Part shown: in pieces, positions 43,765-53,103 of the stretch
Position numbering within the stretch: the stretch's first letter is position 1
How the letters are laid out: each line of letters opens with the position of its first letter
NCBI RefSeq assembly: GCF_003583765.1
Contig: NZ_QXQA01000006.1
Location: 224,358-288,357 of the forward strand
Length of the DNA stretch: 64,000 bases
Reading direction: 5' to 3'
Source: Paenibacillus nanensis
GTDB taxonomy: Bacteria > Bacillota > Bacilli > Paenibacillales > Paenibacillaceae
Made by a program: the position numbers and the translations under genes
Notes under the pieces: model-generated
Database searches by the model: none
What the model was told of the DNA's origin: nothing
The model's input: the letters and a program-made list of their open reading frames with translations, nothing else

Positions 43765-43836
43765 GAGCTTATGAGCTTAAGAGCTTAAGAGCTTAAGAGC
43801 TTAAGAGCTTAAGAGCTTAAGAGCTTAAGAGCTTAA
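43765..43836. repeat. tandem octamer repeat (9 units of GAGCTTAA)
   Basis: One GAGCTTAT unit followed by eight exact GAGCTTAA units. Each pair of units contains the self-complementary AGCTTAAGCT-like core, so the tract can fold. The serine hydrolase TAA stop (43833-43835) lies in the first unit met on the minus strand. Confidence 0.95.
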
Positions 43837-45977
43837 GAAGCTTCCGGAAGCTCCTCGCTTGCCTGTTCCTCTAGCTGCCCGCCGCTTGCTTTCTCGGCAA
43901 GCGAAGCGTAGATGATATCGGTAGGAGTAGTCAGACTCGTGTACAGAATCGCAGCTTCCTCCGCGCGGTTCAGCACCTTCTTGGAATGATAATCGAAGGA
44001 GCCGTCCTCGGTTTTCGTCACTTCCGGTCCGTGCAACCCAAGCGCGATCATCATTTGCACGGCCTCAACCGCCCATTTATCCGTAGAGCCCGCCAGTTTA
44101 ATGTCCGCGTAAGCCTCAGGCGGATATTGAGCGGAAATCAGCCGATAGACCATGACCGCCGCTTCTTGTCGGGTAATCGGCCGGTCAGGGTAGAACTTGC
44201 CTTTGCCGTTGCCCATTACAACGCCCAGATCATGGGCAATTTGAACATAACGCGCCGCTTCATGGCCTTCCAAATCGACAAACGCCGATTGTTCCGAAGC
44301 GGTTGCAGGATCTGCTTTAATCAGCTTAAGCAGCGATTGAACATATTCGCCTCTTGTTACAGCCCGGTCCGGCTTGAAGCTGGCGTCGGCGTCGTTCTCA
44401 TAATAGCCGAGCGACTGCAGCGGATAAATGTACGCCGCAAAAGGATGATCCGCCGCCACATCCTTAAAGCCTGCAGCCTTGGCTCCCTTTTTCGCGTAAC
44501 CCATCGGGTTCAGATAAGGCTCTTTCATATACAGGACATTGCCTTCTTCATCAAGCTTAAAGCCTGTAAATTGGTTCGTCATGCTGTCGACAAACAGATT
44601 GTCGTCAACTTGCTTCAGCGGTCTCGGCCCGATAAAAGAATCGGTAATGACGAGATCGCCTTCGCCTTCCGTGCCGATTGCGGATACGATAATATCCATT
44701 CTAAGGTCGGAATAGTGTCCCGCGAATTTAGCAAGCTCTTCTTCCGATTGCGGCTCGAAAGCCTCTAGAGCGGCAGGTGCCGCGTATTGCGGGAAAAACG
44801 TTGCTATAAATTGCGGATAAAATAAATTGCGCAAAGCGCCCGTCTGGTTGTACGTCAAGAAAACGCCGGTGTTCTGCTCAGGGATAAGGAACAGATAAGA
44901 GCTGGTTCCGAGCAAATCTCCAGCCTTCGTAATGATCTTCGAGCTGCTGCCCGCACCTGGAATCTGGAACGGAGCCTCGAAGCCGTAAGTCGTATTCGGC
45001 AGTAGCGGGTGGATCTCCGACCGGTACTGCTCCATCGCCGTAACGGTTTCATCCTTCAGAATGCGGTTGGAACCTGAAGCGCCGCCGTTTAGGAACGCGA
45101 TCATAAATTTGCCGATGTCTTCGGCCGTGCTCAGCATCCCGCCTTGCGGCATAACCGTCGGCGTTACCGCATAAGGCTCCATCACGGTGTGCTGCGGCGT
45201 ATATTCAACCGCAAGCTGATCCTTCAGTTTCCCGGTAAGCAAGAAATCGCTGTTCTCCATGCCCAGCGGCTTGAATATATGCTCTTCCATATACTCTTCG
45301 TACGGCTGTCCGCTTACATTTTGAACGATCAATCCAAGGAGCATCGAAGCAAAGTTATCGTACATGTACACGCTGCCCGGCTCCCGGACAACTGACGGCA
45401 TATTGTCTCTTACATAGTCGTCAATCTCCACCACTTTTTCGAAATCGTTATGTAAATCTTCCGGTTTCGGGTCCCGAATTTCGAAGCCGGTCGTATGCGT
45501 CAGCAAATGCTCAATCGTAACCGGTTTGTCAAACGGATTATTAAACTCTAAATCTTCCACATACTTCGTAAAATCGTCCTGCAAGCCGATCTTCCCTTGC
45601 TCGACCAGCTGCATGACCGCCGTTGCCGCGAACGTCTTGGATACCGATGCGATTCGGAATACCGTGGACTTCGGGTCGACCGGCACTTCATTCTCCTGAT
45701 CCGCAAAGCCGTAGCCTTCCTGCGCAAGCACCTGTCCGTCCTTCACGATAACGACGGATGCTCCGACATAATGGGGCTTCGCTTCTTCCGATGCGAAGAA
45801 GTCATCAAGGAAAGCGGACGCGCTCGCCGCATCCAACGGTTTCCCCTTTGCTGCATCAGATGCAGAGCTGGAAGCCGACGCCGAAACGGCCGGCACCATC
45901 AAACTGATAGATAACATAGCCGCTGCGATCGTTTTCGTCCATTTGCTAGGTTTCTGAACGACGAATAGTTGTTTCAA
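43833..45977 (-). CDS. SLH-anchored serine hydrolase (beta-lactamase/penicillin-binding-protein-like)
   Basis: The 714-residue exported protein has a signal peptide (to about residue 35, 'VSASASS'), a class-C beta-lactamase-like domain with the SxxK motif 'IASVSKTF' (S111, K114) and YxN motif 'MYDNFASM' (Y206, N208), a beta-rich middle domain to about 490, and C-terminal SLH repeats (about 520-690). It probably cleaves or transfers a peptide-like or ester substrate at the cell wall; resistance to beta-lactams cannot be inferred. AAAAGGAG upstream supports TTG 45977; a GTG at 45989 overlaps the site. Confidence 0.87.
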   Translation of the reverse strand: MKQLFVVQKPSKWTKTIAAAMLSISLMVPAVSASASSSASDAAKGKPLDAASASAFLDDFFASEEAKPHYVGASVVIVKDGQVLAQEGYGFADQENEVPVDPKSTVFRIASVSKTFAATAVMQLVEQGKIGLQDDFTKYVEDLEFNNPFDKPVTIEHLLTHTTGFEIRDPKPEDLHNDFEKVVEIDDYVRDNMPSVVREPGSVYMYDNFASMLLGLIVQNVSGQPYEEYMEEHIFKPLGMENSDFLLTGKLKDQLAVEYTPQHTVMEPYAVTPTVMPQGGMLSTAEDIGKFMIAFLNGGASGSNRILKDETVTAMEQYRSEIHPLLPNTTYGFEAPFQIPGAGSSSKIITKAGDLLGTSSYLFLIPEQNTGVFLTYNQTGALRNLFYPQFIATFFPQYAAPAALEAFEPQSEEELAKFAGHYSDLRMDIIVSAIGTEGEGDLVITDSFIGPRPLKQVDDNLFVDSMTNQFTGFKLDEEGNVLYMKEPYLNPMGYAKKGAKAAGFKDVAADHPFAAYIYPLQSLGYYENDADASFKPDRAVTRGEYVQSLLKLIKADPATASEQSAFVDLEGHEAARYVQIAHDLGVVMGNGKGKFYPDRPITRQEAAVMVYRLISAQYPPEAYADIKLAGSTDKWAVEAVQMMIALGLHGPEVTKTEDGSFDYHSKKVLNRAEEAAILYTSLTTPTDIIYASLAEKASGGQLEEQASEELPEAS

Positions 45978-46063
45978 ACTCTTTTCCACTCCTTTTCCTC
46001 ATTTGGCAGACACCTTCCTTTATACGAATAACTAGATTTGTAGTTTCAATATTTTCCAAAAAA

Positions 46064-46097
46064 GAAGCGTACGGCGGCAAAAGGCCGCGTACGCTTC
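46064..46097 (-). terminator. terminator of FAD oxidoreductase gene
   Basis: GAAGCGTAC and GTACGCTTC arms enclose a GC-rich inner stem with an AAAA loop, 20 nt past the stop. Confidence 0.75.
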
Positions 46098-46116
46098 GTT
46101 CATTGTCTATGAAAAA

Positions 46117-48048
46117 TTAATAAGTCACGCCGGCCACTTTCGCGACCGCATCTTTAAGGAGCAAATAAACATCGCCGTTCGTCAGCTCCTGCTGATCTTT
46201 AATGGTGGACAACGTCTCGTTCGTGATGACGCCTTCCTCCGTCAATCGAGCCAACGAGCCTTCTAGCTGAGCCTCTCCATAAATCGAAATCGCAATCGTA
46301 TAAGCGGCTTGCTCCAGCGTAAGAGGCTGTTTATCGGAGTCTGCCATGCCTTCGATTGCAGCCGCGGCAGCATGCGGAAACGCATCCCGGTATACTTTCG
46401 ACACGCCGGCCATGTTATTCACGATTCTTTTCGGATTCGAGGTTTCGTCCAGGGCAAAATCATTTTTGTATGCGCCTTGCGCGATCCCCATGCTTACGGC
46501 CGCTTTCAGTCCCTCATAAGCCGGATGGCTGATGAACGCGTACGGCTCCGTCTTCGGCGCCTCCAGATCCATGCCTTGCGCGGTCAGTCTCTCCTGCAGC
46601 TTATCGACCAGCTGCTCGGACGCCGCCAGCTCGCGCAGGCTCACGTTCTCGTCCAGCGACACTTTAACGGCGGCGCCGGCAGCTTCCCCTGTCGCCATGC
46701 CAAGCGGCACGACGCGCGCGCTTCCATGAGGGAGCGTGTCAAAGCTCGCCGAGCGGCCGACAACAAGCAAGCCGTCAATGGTTTGCGGTACTAGCGCGCC
46801 GAACGGGACGCCGTAAAGCTTAGGGCCCATCAGCACCGCGCCGCGGTCCGTCTTTGCCGCCGACGTGCTTTGAATATCAACAGGATAAGAACCATAAGCG
46901 ATATCATCCGGATGCGTCCGCTGCTCCAGCAGGTCGACCATATTCAGCCGATACATGCCGACTAAATGACGCGTCTCGCGAATATATAATTCCGGCGCCA
47001 GCTCTCCAAGCTCGATATCCGCAAACTCCGGATAAAGCTTCTTCATATGCTCCAGCATTAGCGGAAGCTCCTTGCGGGCGATCTCGTAAGCTTCCTCGCG
47101 GGAAGCCGGATCGAACGGATCGACGCCGAAAATTTGAACGGAGTTCACCAGCATCGTTTCATCGTTTTGCCGGCCCAGGTTTAGGCCGCGCGAACGAATT
47201 CGTTCAGGATTCGTCGAAGGATAATCCCACATTTCGACATATCCCCAGGCGCTGTGGTCATTCGCTCCTGTGCCGTCAGATTCGTCGCCGTTTAATCTTT
47301 CTTTCACTTTGCTCCAAACCTCAGGCGTCACATTGGTCAGCTTAAATACAGGCGTCACAGCCATAAGCAGCTCCGTATCTCCGATATCCTCGCGCCCGAA
47401 CGTGAATTCAGCGCCGGCCGCCGCGGCGAAGTCCGCGTCCTGGGTCGCGTCGATGACCGCGCTTGCGCTTACCTGCAGACTTGTCCCGTCTCCCATCGTC
47501 AGCTTGGCGCCGGTTACGACGGAATCGCCGTTCTCCGACTCTTCTACAATCGGTTCAATGGCTTCAAGCCCCATCCGAACCTCGATGTTCTCTTCCGCTT
47601 CCACCATGCGGTGGAAAGCATTCGCCGCGGTTACGATATCAAAGGAATCGCCTTCGATCTGGTCGAACCATTCCTTGAACAGCCCTTTGTTATAATAATC
47701 CTTGCCGTCCGGCGTCCGGTTCATGTCCAGGCTGTTCAGCCAGCCGAGCGTAAACAAACCGCCCATGATTTCACGGTCTTTCCCATCGACAAGCAGCGTC
47801 TTCAGTCCGTTGCGGGCTGCCGACACAGCTGCGGTTACGCCTTCCGGATCGGTGCCGACAACGATTACATCGTATTTCTCCTTCGGCGTTTCCACCTGCG
47901 GCACTTCCGTTACCGTAACCGGCGGAGGAGGCGTTTCTTTTTCTTTGGTCCCAACCAATCCTCCCGCGATCAGCATCGTTCCTACGACAATTAGCGCCAT
48001 CAAGACGATACCGACCGGCAATAGCAGCTTCCATTTCCTATTTTCCAT
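46117..48048 (-). CDS. membrane-anchored FAD-dependent oxidoreductase
   Basis: The 643-residue protein has an N-terminal transmembrane helix (about residues 7-27) followed by a Pro/Glu/Thr linker and an FAD_oxidored-type domain with the dinucleotide motif 'YDVIVVGTDPEGVTAAVSAA' (about 60-79), 'GGLFTLGWLNSLDMN' and 'VIDATQDADFAAAAGAEF'. C-terminal about 140 residues are helical and resemble degenerate SLH-like modules. It would be an extracellular flavoprotein of unknown substrate. The start is ambiguous: ATG 48048 lies far from, and TTG 48063 too near to, an AAAGGAG site. Confidence 0.8.
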   Translation of the reverse strand: MENRKWKLLLPVGIVLMALIVVGTMLIAGGLVGTKEKETPPPPVTVTEVPQVETPKEKYDVIVVGTDPEGVTAAVSAARNGLKTLLVDGKDREIMGGLFTLGWLNSLDMNRTPDGKDYYNKGLFKEWFDQIEGDSFDIVTAANAFHRMVEAEENIEVRMGLEAIEPIVEESENGDSVVTGAKLTMGDGTSLQVSASAVIDATQDADFAAAAGAEFTFGREDIGDTELLMAVTPVFKLTNVTPEVWSKVKERLNGDESDGTGANDHSAWGYVEMWDYPSTNPERIRSRGLNLGRQNDETMLVNSVQIFGVDPFDPASREEAYEIARKELPLMLEHMKKLYPEFADIELGELAPELYIRETRHLVGMYRLNMVDLLEQRTHPDDIAYGSYPVDIQSTSAAKTDRGAVLMGPKLYGVPFGALVPQTIDGLLVVGRSASFDTLPHGSARVVPLGMATGEAAGAAVKVSLDENVSLRELAASEQLVDKLQERLTAQGMDLEAPKTEPYAFISHPAYEGLKAAVSMGIAQGAYKNDFALDETSNPKRIVNNMAGVSKVYRDAFPHAAAAAIEGMADSDKQPLTLEQAAYTIAISIYGEAQLEGSLARLTEEGVITNETLSTIKDQQELTNGDVYLLLKDAVAKVAGVTY

Positions 48049-48172
48049 AATCGATTTTTCCAAGCTCCTTTAATTACATTCTCTTAATCATCGTACCTCT
48101 ACTAGTCTACCAAATCAGAAGCTATTTTTCTTAATAAAATCATATTTTTCTCTTAACATTTTGTTGCAAAAA

Positions 48173-48208
48173 AGCCTCCTCCCAGGATCGGGATCCCGAG
48201 AGGAGGCT
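48173..48208 (-). terminator. terminator of prfC
   Basis: The 8-bp stem AGCCTCCT / AGGAGGCT with inner GGATC/GATCC pairing lies 18 nt after the stop; a T-rich tract follows on the minus strand. Confidence 0.75.
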
Positions 48209-48226
48209 GACATTCGATTATTTAAT

Positions 48227-49813
48227 TTATGGAGCCGTCTCCAAAAATTTGGAGGTCGGGTTTTTCTCCATCGCCGTGCGCATCGCGTATTCGTTCTCGA
48301 ACAAGGCGACATAATTGCCTTTCTTGTCCTTCACAAGCGTGGAATTGATGCGGAACTTCGAAGGATCGATCTTCTCGTCCACGATCCATCTCGCGAACTG
48401 GAACGACATGCGGTGAAGCTGAATATCGACGCCGTACTCGGCCTTCATCCGATGCTCGAACACCTCGAATTGCAGGTGGCCGACAACGCCAAGAATCGTC
48501 TCGTCGAAGTTGCCCGTCGAATAGAACACTTGAATCGTGCCTTCCTCCGTCAGCTGATCCAGCCCCTTCTGATATTGCTTATGCTTCAGCGCGTTTTTCA
48601 CGGTTACTTTGGAGAAAATTTCCGGCGAGAACGTCGGCAATTCGTCGAATTCGACCTCCGCCCCTTGCGACAAGGAATCGCCGATCCGGAAAATGCCGGG
48701 ATCGAACAAACCGATAATATCGCCGGGATACGCCATTTGGACGATATCGCGGTCCTGCGCCAAAAATTGCTGCGGCTGCGACAGCTTAATTTCCTTCTTG
48801 TTGCGGACATGCTTGACGCTCATGCCGCGTTCGAACCGGCCCGAGCAAATGCGCAGGAAAGCGATGCGGTCGCGATGCGCCGGGTTCATGTTCGCTTGAA
48901 TTTTGAACACGTAGCCGCTGAATTTCTCGCTCGTCGGTTCCACCGGTCCCGTCGTGCTGTTGCGCGGTGTCGGCTTCGGCGCGAGCTGCAGGAAGTTCTC
49001 CAGAAAGGTCTGAACGCCGAAGTTGTTAACGGCGCTTCCGAAGAAAATCGGCGTCAGCTCGCCCGCGCGAACCTTATCGTAGTCGAACGGATCGCCCGCA
49101 ACGTCAAGCAGCTCCAGCTCGGAGATGAGCTGATCCGTCAGAAAATCGCCGGCCATCTCGCGGATAATGCCGTCGTTGTAGTCGTTCACCTTGCGGACTT
49201 CGATCGTAGAGTGATCGTTGCCTTGGAACAGCTCGACCTGGTTTTTCATCCGGTCGTAAACGCCGCACAGCTCGCGGCCCATCCCGATCGGCCAGTTCAT
49301 CGGAACAGAGCGGATGCCAAGCACCTGCTCCAGCTCCTCCATTAGCTCGAACGGGCTTTTTCCTTCACGGTCCAGCTTGTTAATAAACGTGAAGATCGGA
49401 ATGCCGCGCTTGCGGCAAACCTGGAACAGCTTGATGGTCTGCGCCTCGACGCCCTTCGCGACGTCGATAAGCATGACCGCGCTGTCCGCCGCCGTAAGGG
49501 TCCGGTACGTATCCTCGGAGAAGTCCTGGTGACCCGGCGTATCCAAAATATTGACGCGATGGCCTAAATAATCGAACTGCATAACGGAGGAGGTAACGGA
49601 GATACCGCGCTGCTTCTCGATCTCCATCCAGTCTGATGTCGCGTGGCGGCTTGCTTTCCGCGCTTTGACGGAGCCGGCCTCCCGAATCGCTCCCCCGAAC
49701 AGGAGCAGCTTCTCGGTCAGTGTCGTTTTACCTGCGTCAGGGTGGGAGATGATCGCGAACGTGCGTCTCTTGTCCACTTCCTGCTGAATTTCATCCTTTA
49801 ACGATTGACTCAT
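48227..49813 (-). CDS. prfC: peptide chain release factor 3
   Basis: The 528-residue translational GTPase has G1 'SHPDAGKTTLTEKLL', 'RGISVTSSVMQF' (switch), G3 'DTPGHQDFSEDTY', G4 'NKLDREGKSPFEL', then EF-G-like domains II and III. RF3 removes RF1/RF2 from ribosomes after peptide release. It stands alone upstream of the zwf terminator, and its length matches the family. Confidence 0.95.
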   Translation of the reverse strand: MSQSLKDEIQQEVDKRRTFAIISHPDAGKTTLTEKLLLFGGAIREAGSVKARKASRHATSDWMEIEKQRGISVTSSVMQFDYLGHRVNILDTPGHQDFSEDTYRTLTAADSAVMLIDVAKGVEAQTIKLFQVCRKRGIPIFTFINKLDREGKSPFELMEELEQVLGIRSVPMNWPIGMGRELCGVYDRMKNQVELFQGNDHSTIEVRKVNDYNDGIIREMAGDFLTDQLISELELLDVAGDPFDYDKVRAGELTPIFFGSAVNNFGVQTFLENFLQLAPKPTPRNSTTGPVEPTSEKFSGYVFKIQANMNPAHRDRIAFLRICSGRFERGMSVKHVRNKKEIKLSQPQQFLAQDRDIVQMAYPGDIIGLFDPGIFRIGDSLSQGAEVEFDELPTFSPEIFSKVTVKNALKHKQYQKGLDQLTEEGTIQVFYSTGNFDETILGVVGHLQFEVFEHRMKAEYGVDIQLHRMSFQFARWIVDEKIDPSKFRINSTLVKDKKGNYVALFENEYAMRTAMEKNPTSKFLETAP

Positions 49814-49861
49814 ACTTGCCTTCCCTTCGATTCATACGAATAGATACTCATGGAACGGGAT

Positions 49862-49886
49862 AAAAGCCTGCATGCCGCAGGCTTTT
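49862..49886 (-). terminator. terminator of zwf
   Basis: AAAAGCCTGC and GCAGGCTTTT form a perfect 10-bp stem with a 5-nt loop, ending 27 nt past the zwf stop. Confidence 0.85.
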
Positions 49887-49912
49887 ACCAAAAAGGTCTA
49901 TATCATTATACC

Positions 49913-51469
49913 TTATTTCCCGTTGTTTGTGATCCAAATCACGTTATCTTCCTCTTGTCCGTTGACCGGCCACCAGTGGAAGCCTTCTTCGTCCAGCAAA
50001 CGGCTGACCTCTTCCGGTCCCCACGAGCCTGCCGGGTAGAAGGCAAGATCGCTTTTGTCTTCGCGCCATGCCTGCGCGATCCGATCGACGAATTCCCAAG
50101 CATGGGATACCTCATCCCAGCGGGTAAAGTAAGTGGAATCGCCGCGCGCGGCGTCATGGATCAGGCGCTCGTAAGCTTCCGGCGTATTAATGCCGATCTG
50201 GCAGCTTTGGCAGAACTCCATCGATACCGGCTGCACAGCATTGTCCGAGCCAGGCTTCTTGGCGTTGATTTTAATATAAATGCCTTCCATCGGATTGACG
50301 CGAATGACAAGCAGGTTCGGCGACAGATCGTGGCGCTGCGCGAACAGCACGTTCTCCGGCATGGACTTGAACTCGACGACGACCTCCGTCGTTTTGACGG
50401 GCAAACGCTTGCCCGTGCGGATATAGAACGGAACGCCGGCCCAACGGAAATTATCGACGTACACTTTAGCCGCGAAATACGTTTCGGTCATCGACTCCGG
50501 ATCGACCGAATCCTCTTGTCTGTAGCCCGGCAGCTCCTTGCCCCCGACTGTCCCTTCCGTATATTGGCCGCGCACCACATGCTTGCGCACATCGTCGCTG
50601 GACGTGTAGCCTCTAAGCGAACGAAGCACCTTCACTTTCTCGTCGCGAATGTCTTCGCCGTGCAGACGGCTTGGCGGCTCCATCGCAATCATGGTGAGCA
50701 TTTGCAGCATGTGGTTCTGACCCATGTCGCGCAGCGCGCCGGATTTGTCGTAATAACCGCCGCGTTCCTCAACGCCGACCGTCTCCGACAGCGTGATTTG
50801 CACGTTCGCGATATGCTTGTTATTCCACAACGGCTCGAAGAACGCGTTCGCGAACCGGATTACTTGAATATTTTGAACCATCTCTTTGCCGAGATAGTGG
50901 TCGATACGGAAAATCTCTTCTTCCTTAAACACTTGATTCAGCTGCTCGTTCAGCTTCTTCGCCGACGGAAGGTCGTAGCCGAACGGCTTCTCGATGACGA
51001 GACGATGCCAGCCTTTCGACTCGAGCATGCCCCCGTCGCGCAGGTTGAACGACACAGGTCCGAATAGGGAAGGCGCGAGCGCTAAATAGAACAGGCGATT
51101 GCCTGGAATATTAAACTTCTTGTCCAGCTCAGTGGATAGGGCGTTCAGCTCGCGGAAGCCGTCAACGTTATTGATGTCGAGGGACATATACACGAAGTGT
51201 TCCGTGAACCGGTTCCACAGCTCCGCGTCATCCGGCTTATAACGGCAAAATTCGTTGATCGACTCATACAGGTCGGAACGGAATTGATCGTTCGTGCGCG
51301 GACGGCGAGCAAGTCCGACCACCGCAAAATTGTCGGAGAGCTTGCCTTCTTTATATAAACTGAATAATGCCGGGAACAGCTTGCGCTTCGCCAAATCGCC
51401 AGTTGCGCCGAACAGGTAATAAATAGCGCCTTCTGGGGAGACCGTATCTACATGGTTATTGTATGTCAT
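49913..51469 (-). CDS. zwf: glucose-6-phosphate 1-dehydrogenase
   Basis: The 518-residue enzyme has the NADP site 'LFGATGDLAKRKLFPAL', the active-site peptide 'RIDHYLGKEMVQN' and 'EKPFGYDLPSAKKLNEQL'. It starts the oxidative pentose phosphate route that also uses the gnd gene in this window. The ATG at 51469 ('MTYNNHV') is preferred; an ATG at 51478 and a much longer frame from 51736 exist, but the latter overlaps the YwmB-like gene and has no homology. Confidence 0.93.
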   Translation of the reverse strand: MTYNNHVDTVSPEGAIYYLFGATGDLAKRKLFPALFSLYKEGKLSDNFAVVGLARRPRTNDQFRSDLYESINEFCRYKPDDAELWNRFTEHFVYMSLDINNVDGFRELNALSTELDKKFNIPGNRLFYLALAPSLFGPVSFNLRDGGMLESKGWHRLVIEKPFGYDLPSAKKLNEQLNQVFKEEEIFRIDHYLGKEMVQNIQVIRFANAFFEPLWNNKHIANVQITLSETVGVEERGGYYDKSGALRDMGQNHMLQMLTMIAMEPPSRLHGEDIRDEKVKVLRSLRGYTSSDDVRKHVVRGQYTEGTVGGKELPGYRQEDSVDPESMTETYFAAKVYVDNFRWAGVPFYIRTGKRLPVKTTEVVVEFKSMPENVLFAQRHDLSPNLLVIRVNPMEGIYIKINAKKPGSDNAVQPVSMEFCQSCQIGINTPEAYERLIHDAARGDSTYFTRWDEVSHAWEFVDRIAQAWREDKSDLAFYPAGSWGPEEVSRLLDEEGFHWWPVNGQEEDNVIWITNNGK

Positions 51470-51577
51470 ATGCCTCATTCTTTCTTTGGAATTTTTAGAC
51501 GATTTACATGTTATTGAGTGTAGCATATTCATCCTTAATTCGCCATTAACCGAGCCATAAAAAATACTGATGTGTAC

Positions 51578-51618
51578 CGCAAATTTTTCTGATTGAATGA
51601 TGATCAGAAAATTTTGCG
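51578..51618. repeat. inverted repeat between zwf and ywmB-like gene
   Basis: CGCAAATTTTTCTGAT (51579 on) and ATCAGAAAATTTTGCG (ending 51618) pair over 14 of 16 bases with a short loop; a third partial copy of the left arm lies right at the ywmB stop (about 51621-51635). It may serve as the ywmB-side terminator. Confidence 0.5.
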
Positions 51619-51632
51619 AACCGCAAATTTTT

Positions 51633-52469
51633 CTAATCCATGAATGTCGATCCGAATTCTCCCGTAATAAGCGGTATCCCGATCGTAAGCTCCCGCTCCT
51701 TCCGCTCCGTATGCCGATGCACCGAAACTTGAACATTCGCGAATCTTCCTCGCTGCAGCTGCTGCGCCGAGAGGAGGCTTCCCGAGCTGAACGTCACGCT
51801 CCGCGTCCCCTCTTCGTCGTACTCCTCCTGGATTTTACCCTGCGCCAGCCGTTTTATTTCTGCGGCGGCATCCGACTGCGACGTGAACCCGTGCGTCTTC
51901 ATGCTGGCCGTCATAGCGCTTGAGATTGCCGACAATTGACGCGATAATTTTTCGGACGAAGCAAGCAGCGCATCCAACGTTACTCCGCTGCTCCCCCGCA
52001 CATCCAGAAGCACGACTAACGAAACGCCTGCTTCTGTGCTTTCGGCTGCATGAACAGAAAGATTTCCGCCGTAAACCGGAGATTCGCCCTGCGCCGATTT
52101 CCCGTCCGTCGTTACGTTTTTGGGGATCGGCTGCCCCTTCGCATCCCGGAACAATAACGCGACGAGGCGATCGAACGCATCCGGCTCCTCGGCTTCCACA
52201 TTCCATCGCAAATGCCAATCCGCCGATTTGGCTCCCCCAGTCATCACTTCATCGCTCCAGCTCCACAGCTTGGCCAGATCATGCGAGAGCTTATCTTGAG
52301 ACTGCTTTACGTCCTGCTCCGACTTATTCATCAACAGGGCCGCAACAATAAGAAGCAGCAGCAGAAGCAGCGCTCCGGCTATTCCGAAGGTTTGTCTTTT
52401 TCTCGAAAGCTTAGGCTTTCGTGCAAATTCTTCACCGCTCTTCCACACTTTATTTTCCGGCATGTACAT
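51633..52469 (-). CDS. YwmB-like exported protein (TATA-box-binding-protein-like fold)
   Basis: The 278-residue protein has a polar N-terminus of about 26 residues, one signal-anchor helix (about 27-48, Leu-rich) and an exported domain that ends in 'LTIGIPLITGEF', resembling the end of Bacillus YwmB. YwmB function is unknown. GGAGG eight nt upstream supports ATG 52469; the frame to 52559 is not used. It is divergent from the gene at 52551. Confidence 0.65.
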   Translation of the reverse strand: MYMPENKVWKSGEEFARKPKLSRKRQTFGIAGALLLLLLLIVAALLMNKSEQDVKQSQDKLSHDLAKLWSWSDEVMTGGAKSADWHLRWNVEAEEPDAFDRLVALLFRDAKGQPIPKNVTTDGKSAQGESPVYGGNLSVHAAESTEAGVSLVVLLDVRGSSGVTLDALLASSEKLSRQLSAISSAMTASMKTHGFTSQSDAAAEIKRLAQGKIQEEYDEEGTRSVTFSSGSLLSAQQLQRGRFANVQVSVHRHTERKERELTIGIPLITGEFGSTFMD

Positions 52470-52550
52470 GAGCTCGACCTCCCATACGGTTTTACACGTT
52501 CGCCCGGCAGATGAATACACTGGATGAAAGCTGATAATGAGGTGAATGCT

Positions 52551-52958
52551 GTGCAACAAATCTATCCTTTAACAGAAGAAGTCATATCCCGTTACCGCGA
52601 CATGCTCGTATGTGTCGTGTATAAAAACGGGGCGAGACACATCGGCGTGCTTGAATCCTGCCGCAACGGCGTTGTTGAACTGGACGACAGCCCCTTGTGG
52701 TTCGGAAGAAGCCGCGCTTACGGCGAAGCGCATGAGAAACCGGCGTCTCCAGCCGGATCGGCCGAGAAACCGCAAAAGCCGGCCAGGAGCCGTAAAACCA
52801 AAAAAGCAAAAGCTGCGGCCGTGGCGAAAACGAACCAATCCTCTACTAATTACGCCTCTCATTCGGAGATTCCTGCATCCGCCGAGCGACGCGTAAGTGG
52901 CCCTGATCCCGCCAAAATCTCATTAAACGACATCGCTTTCCTCGTGCTTCTAGTCTAG
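52551..52958 (+). CDS. small basic protein of unknown function with Lsm-like N-terminus
   Basis: The 135-residue protein begins with about 50 residues of alternating beta pattern ('DMLVCVVYKNGARHIGVLES', 'GVVELDDSP') that recalls small Sm/Lsm-type barrels or SH3-like barrels, then a Lys/Ala/Pro-rich disordered linker (about 65-105) and a short hydrophobic end. A GAGGTG site before GTG 52551 supports the start; an ATG at 52524 precedes it. Function not recognised. Confidence 0.55.
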   Translation: MQQIYPLTEEVISRYRDMLVCVVYKNGARHIGVLESCRNGVVELDDSPLWFGRSRAYGEAHEKPASPAGSAEKPQKPARSRKTKKAKAAAVAKTNQSSTNYASHSEIPASAERRVSGPDPAKISLNDIAFLVLLV

Positions 52959-53103
52959 TCGACAAAGCTAGTCAACCGCCGACCGCTTCGTCCCTTCCTT
53001 CGATGGAATACGCTATGTTTGCGCCGCGCCTTTCGCCAGTCTTTTCGCGGATGTTCGGATATGCTTTTTTTAGAAAGATTTGAAGGAGGAAGACGATAAG
53101 CTT

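Noticed and set aside
43765..43836. Octamer tract as a CRISPR array
   Set aside because: Units are 8 nt with no spacers and no cas genes are nearby.
48161..49345. 394-codon plus-strand ORF opposite prfC
   Set aside because: Antisense shadow of a highly conserved translational GTPase.
49850..51067. 405-codon plus-strand ORF opposite zwf
   Set aside because: Antisense shadow of a conserved enzyme; composition is typical of out-of-frame translation.
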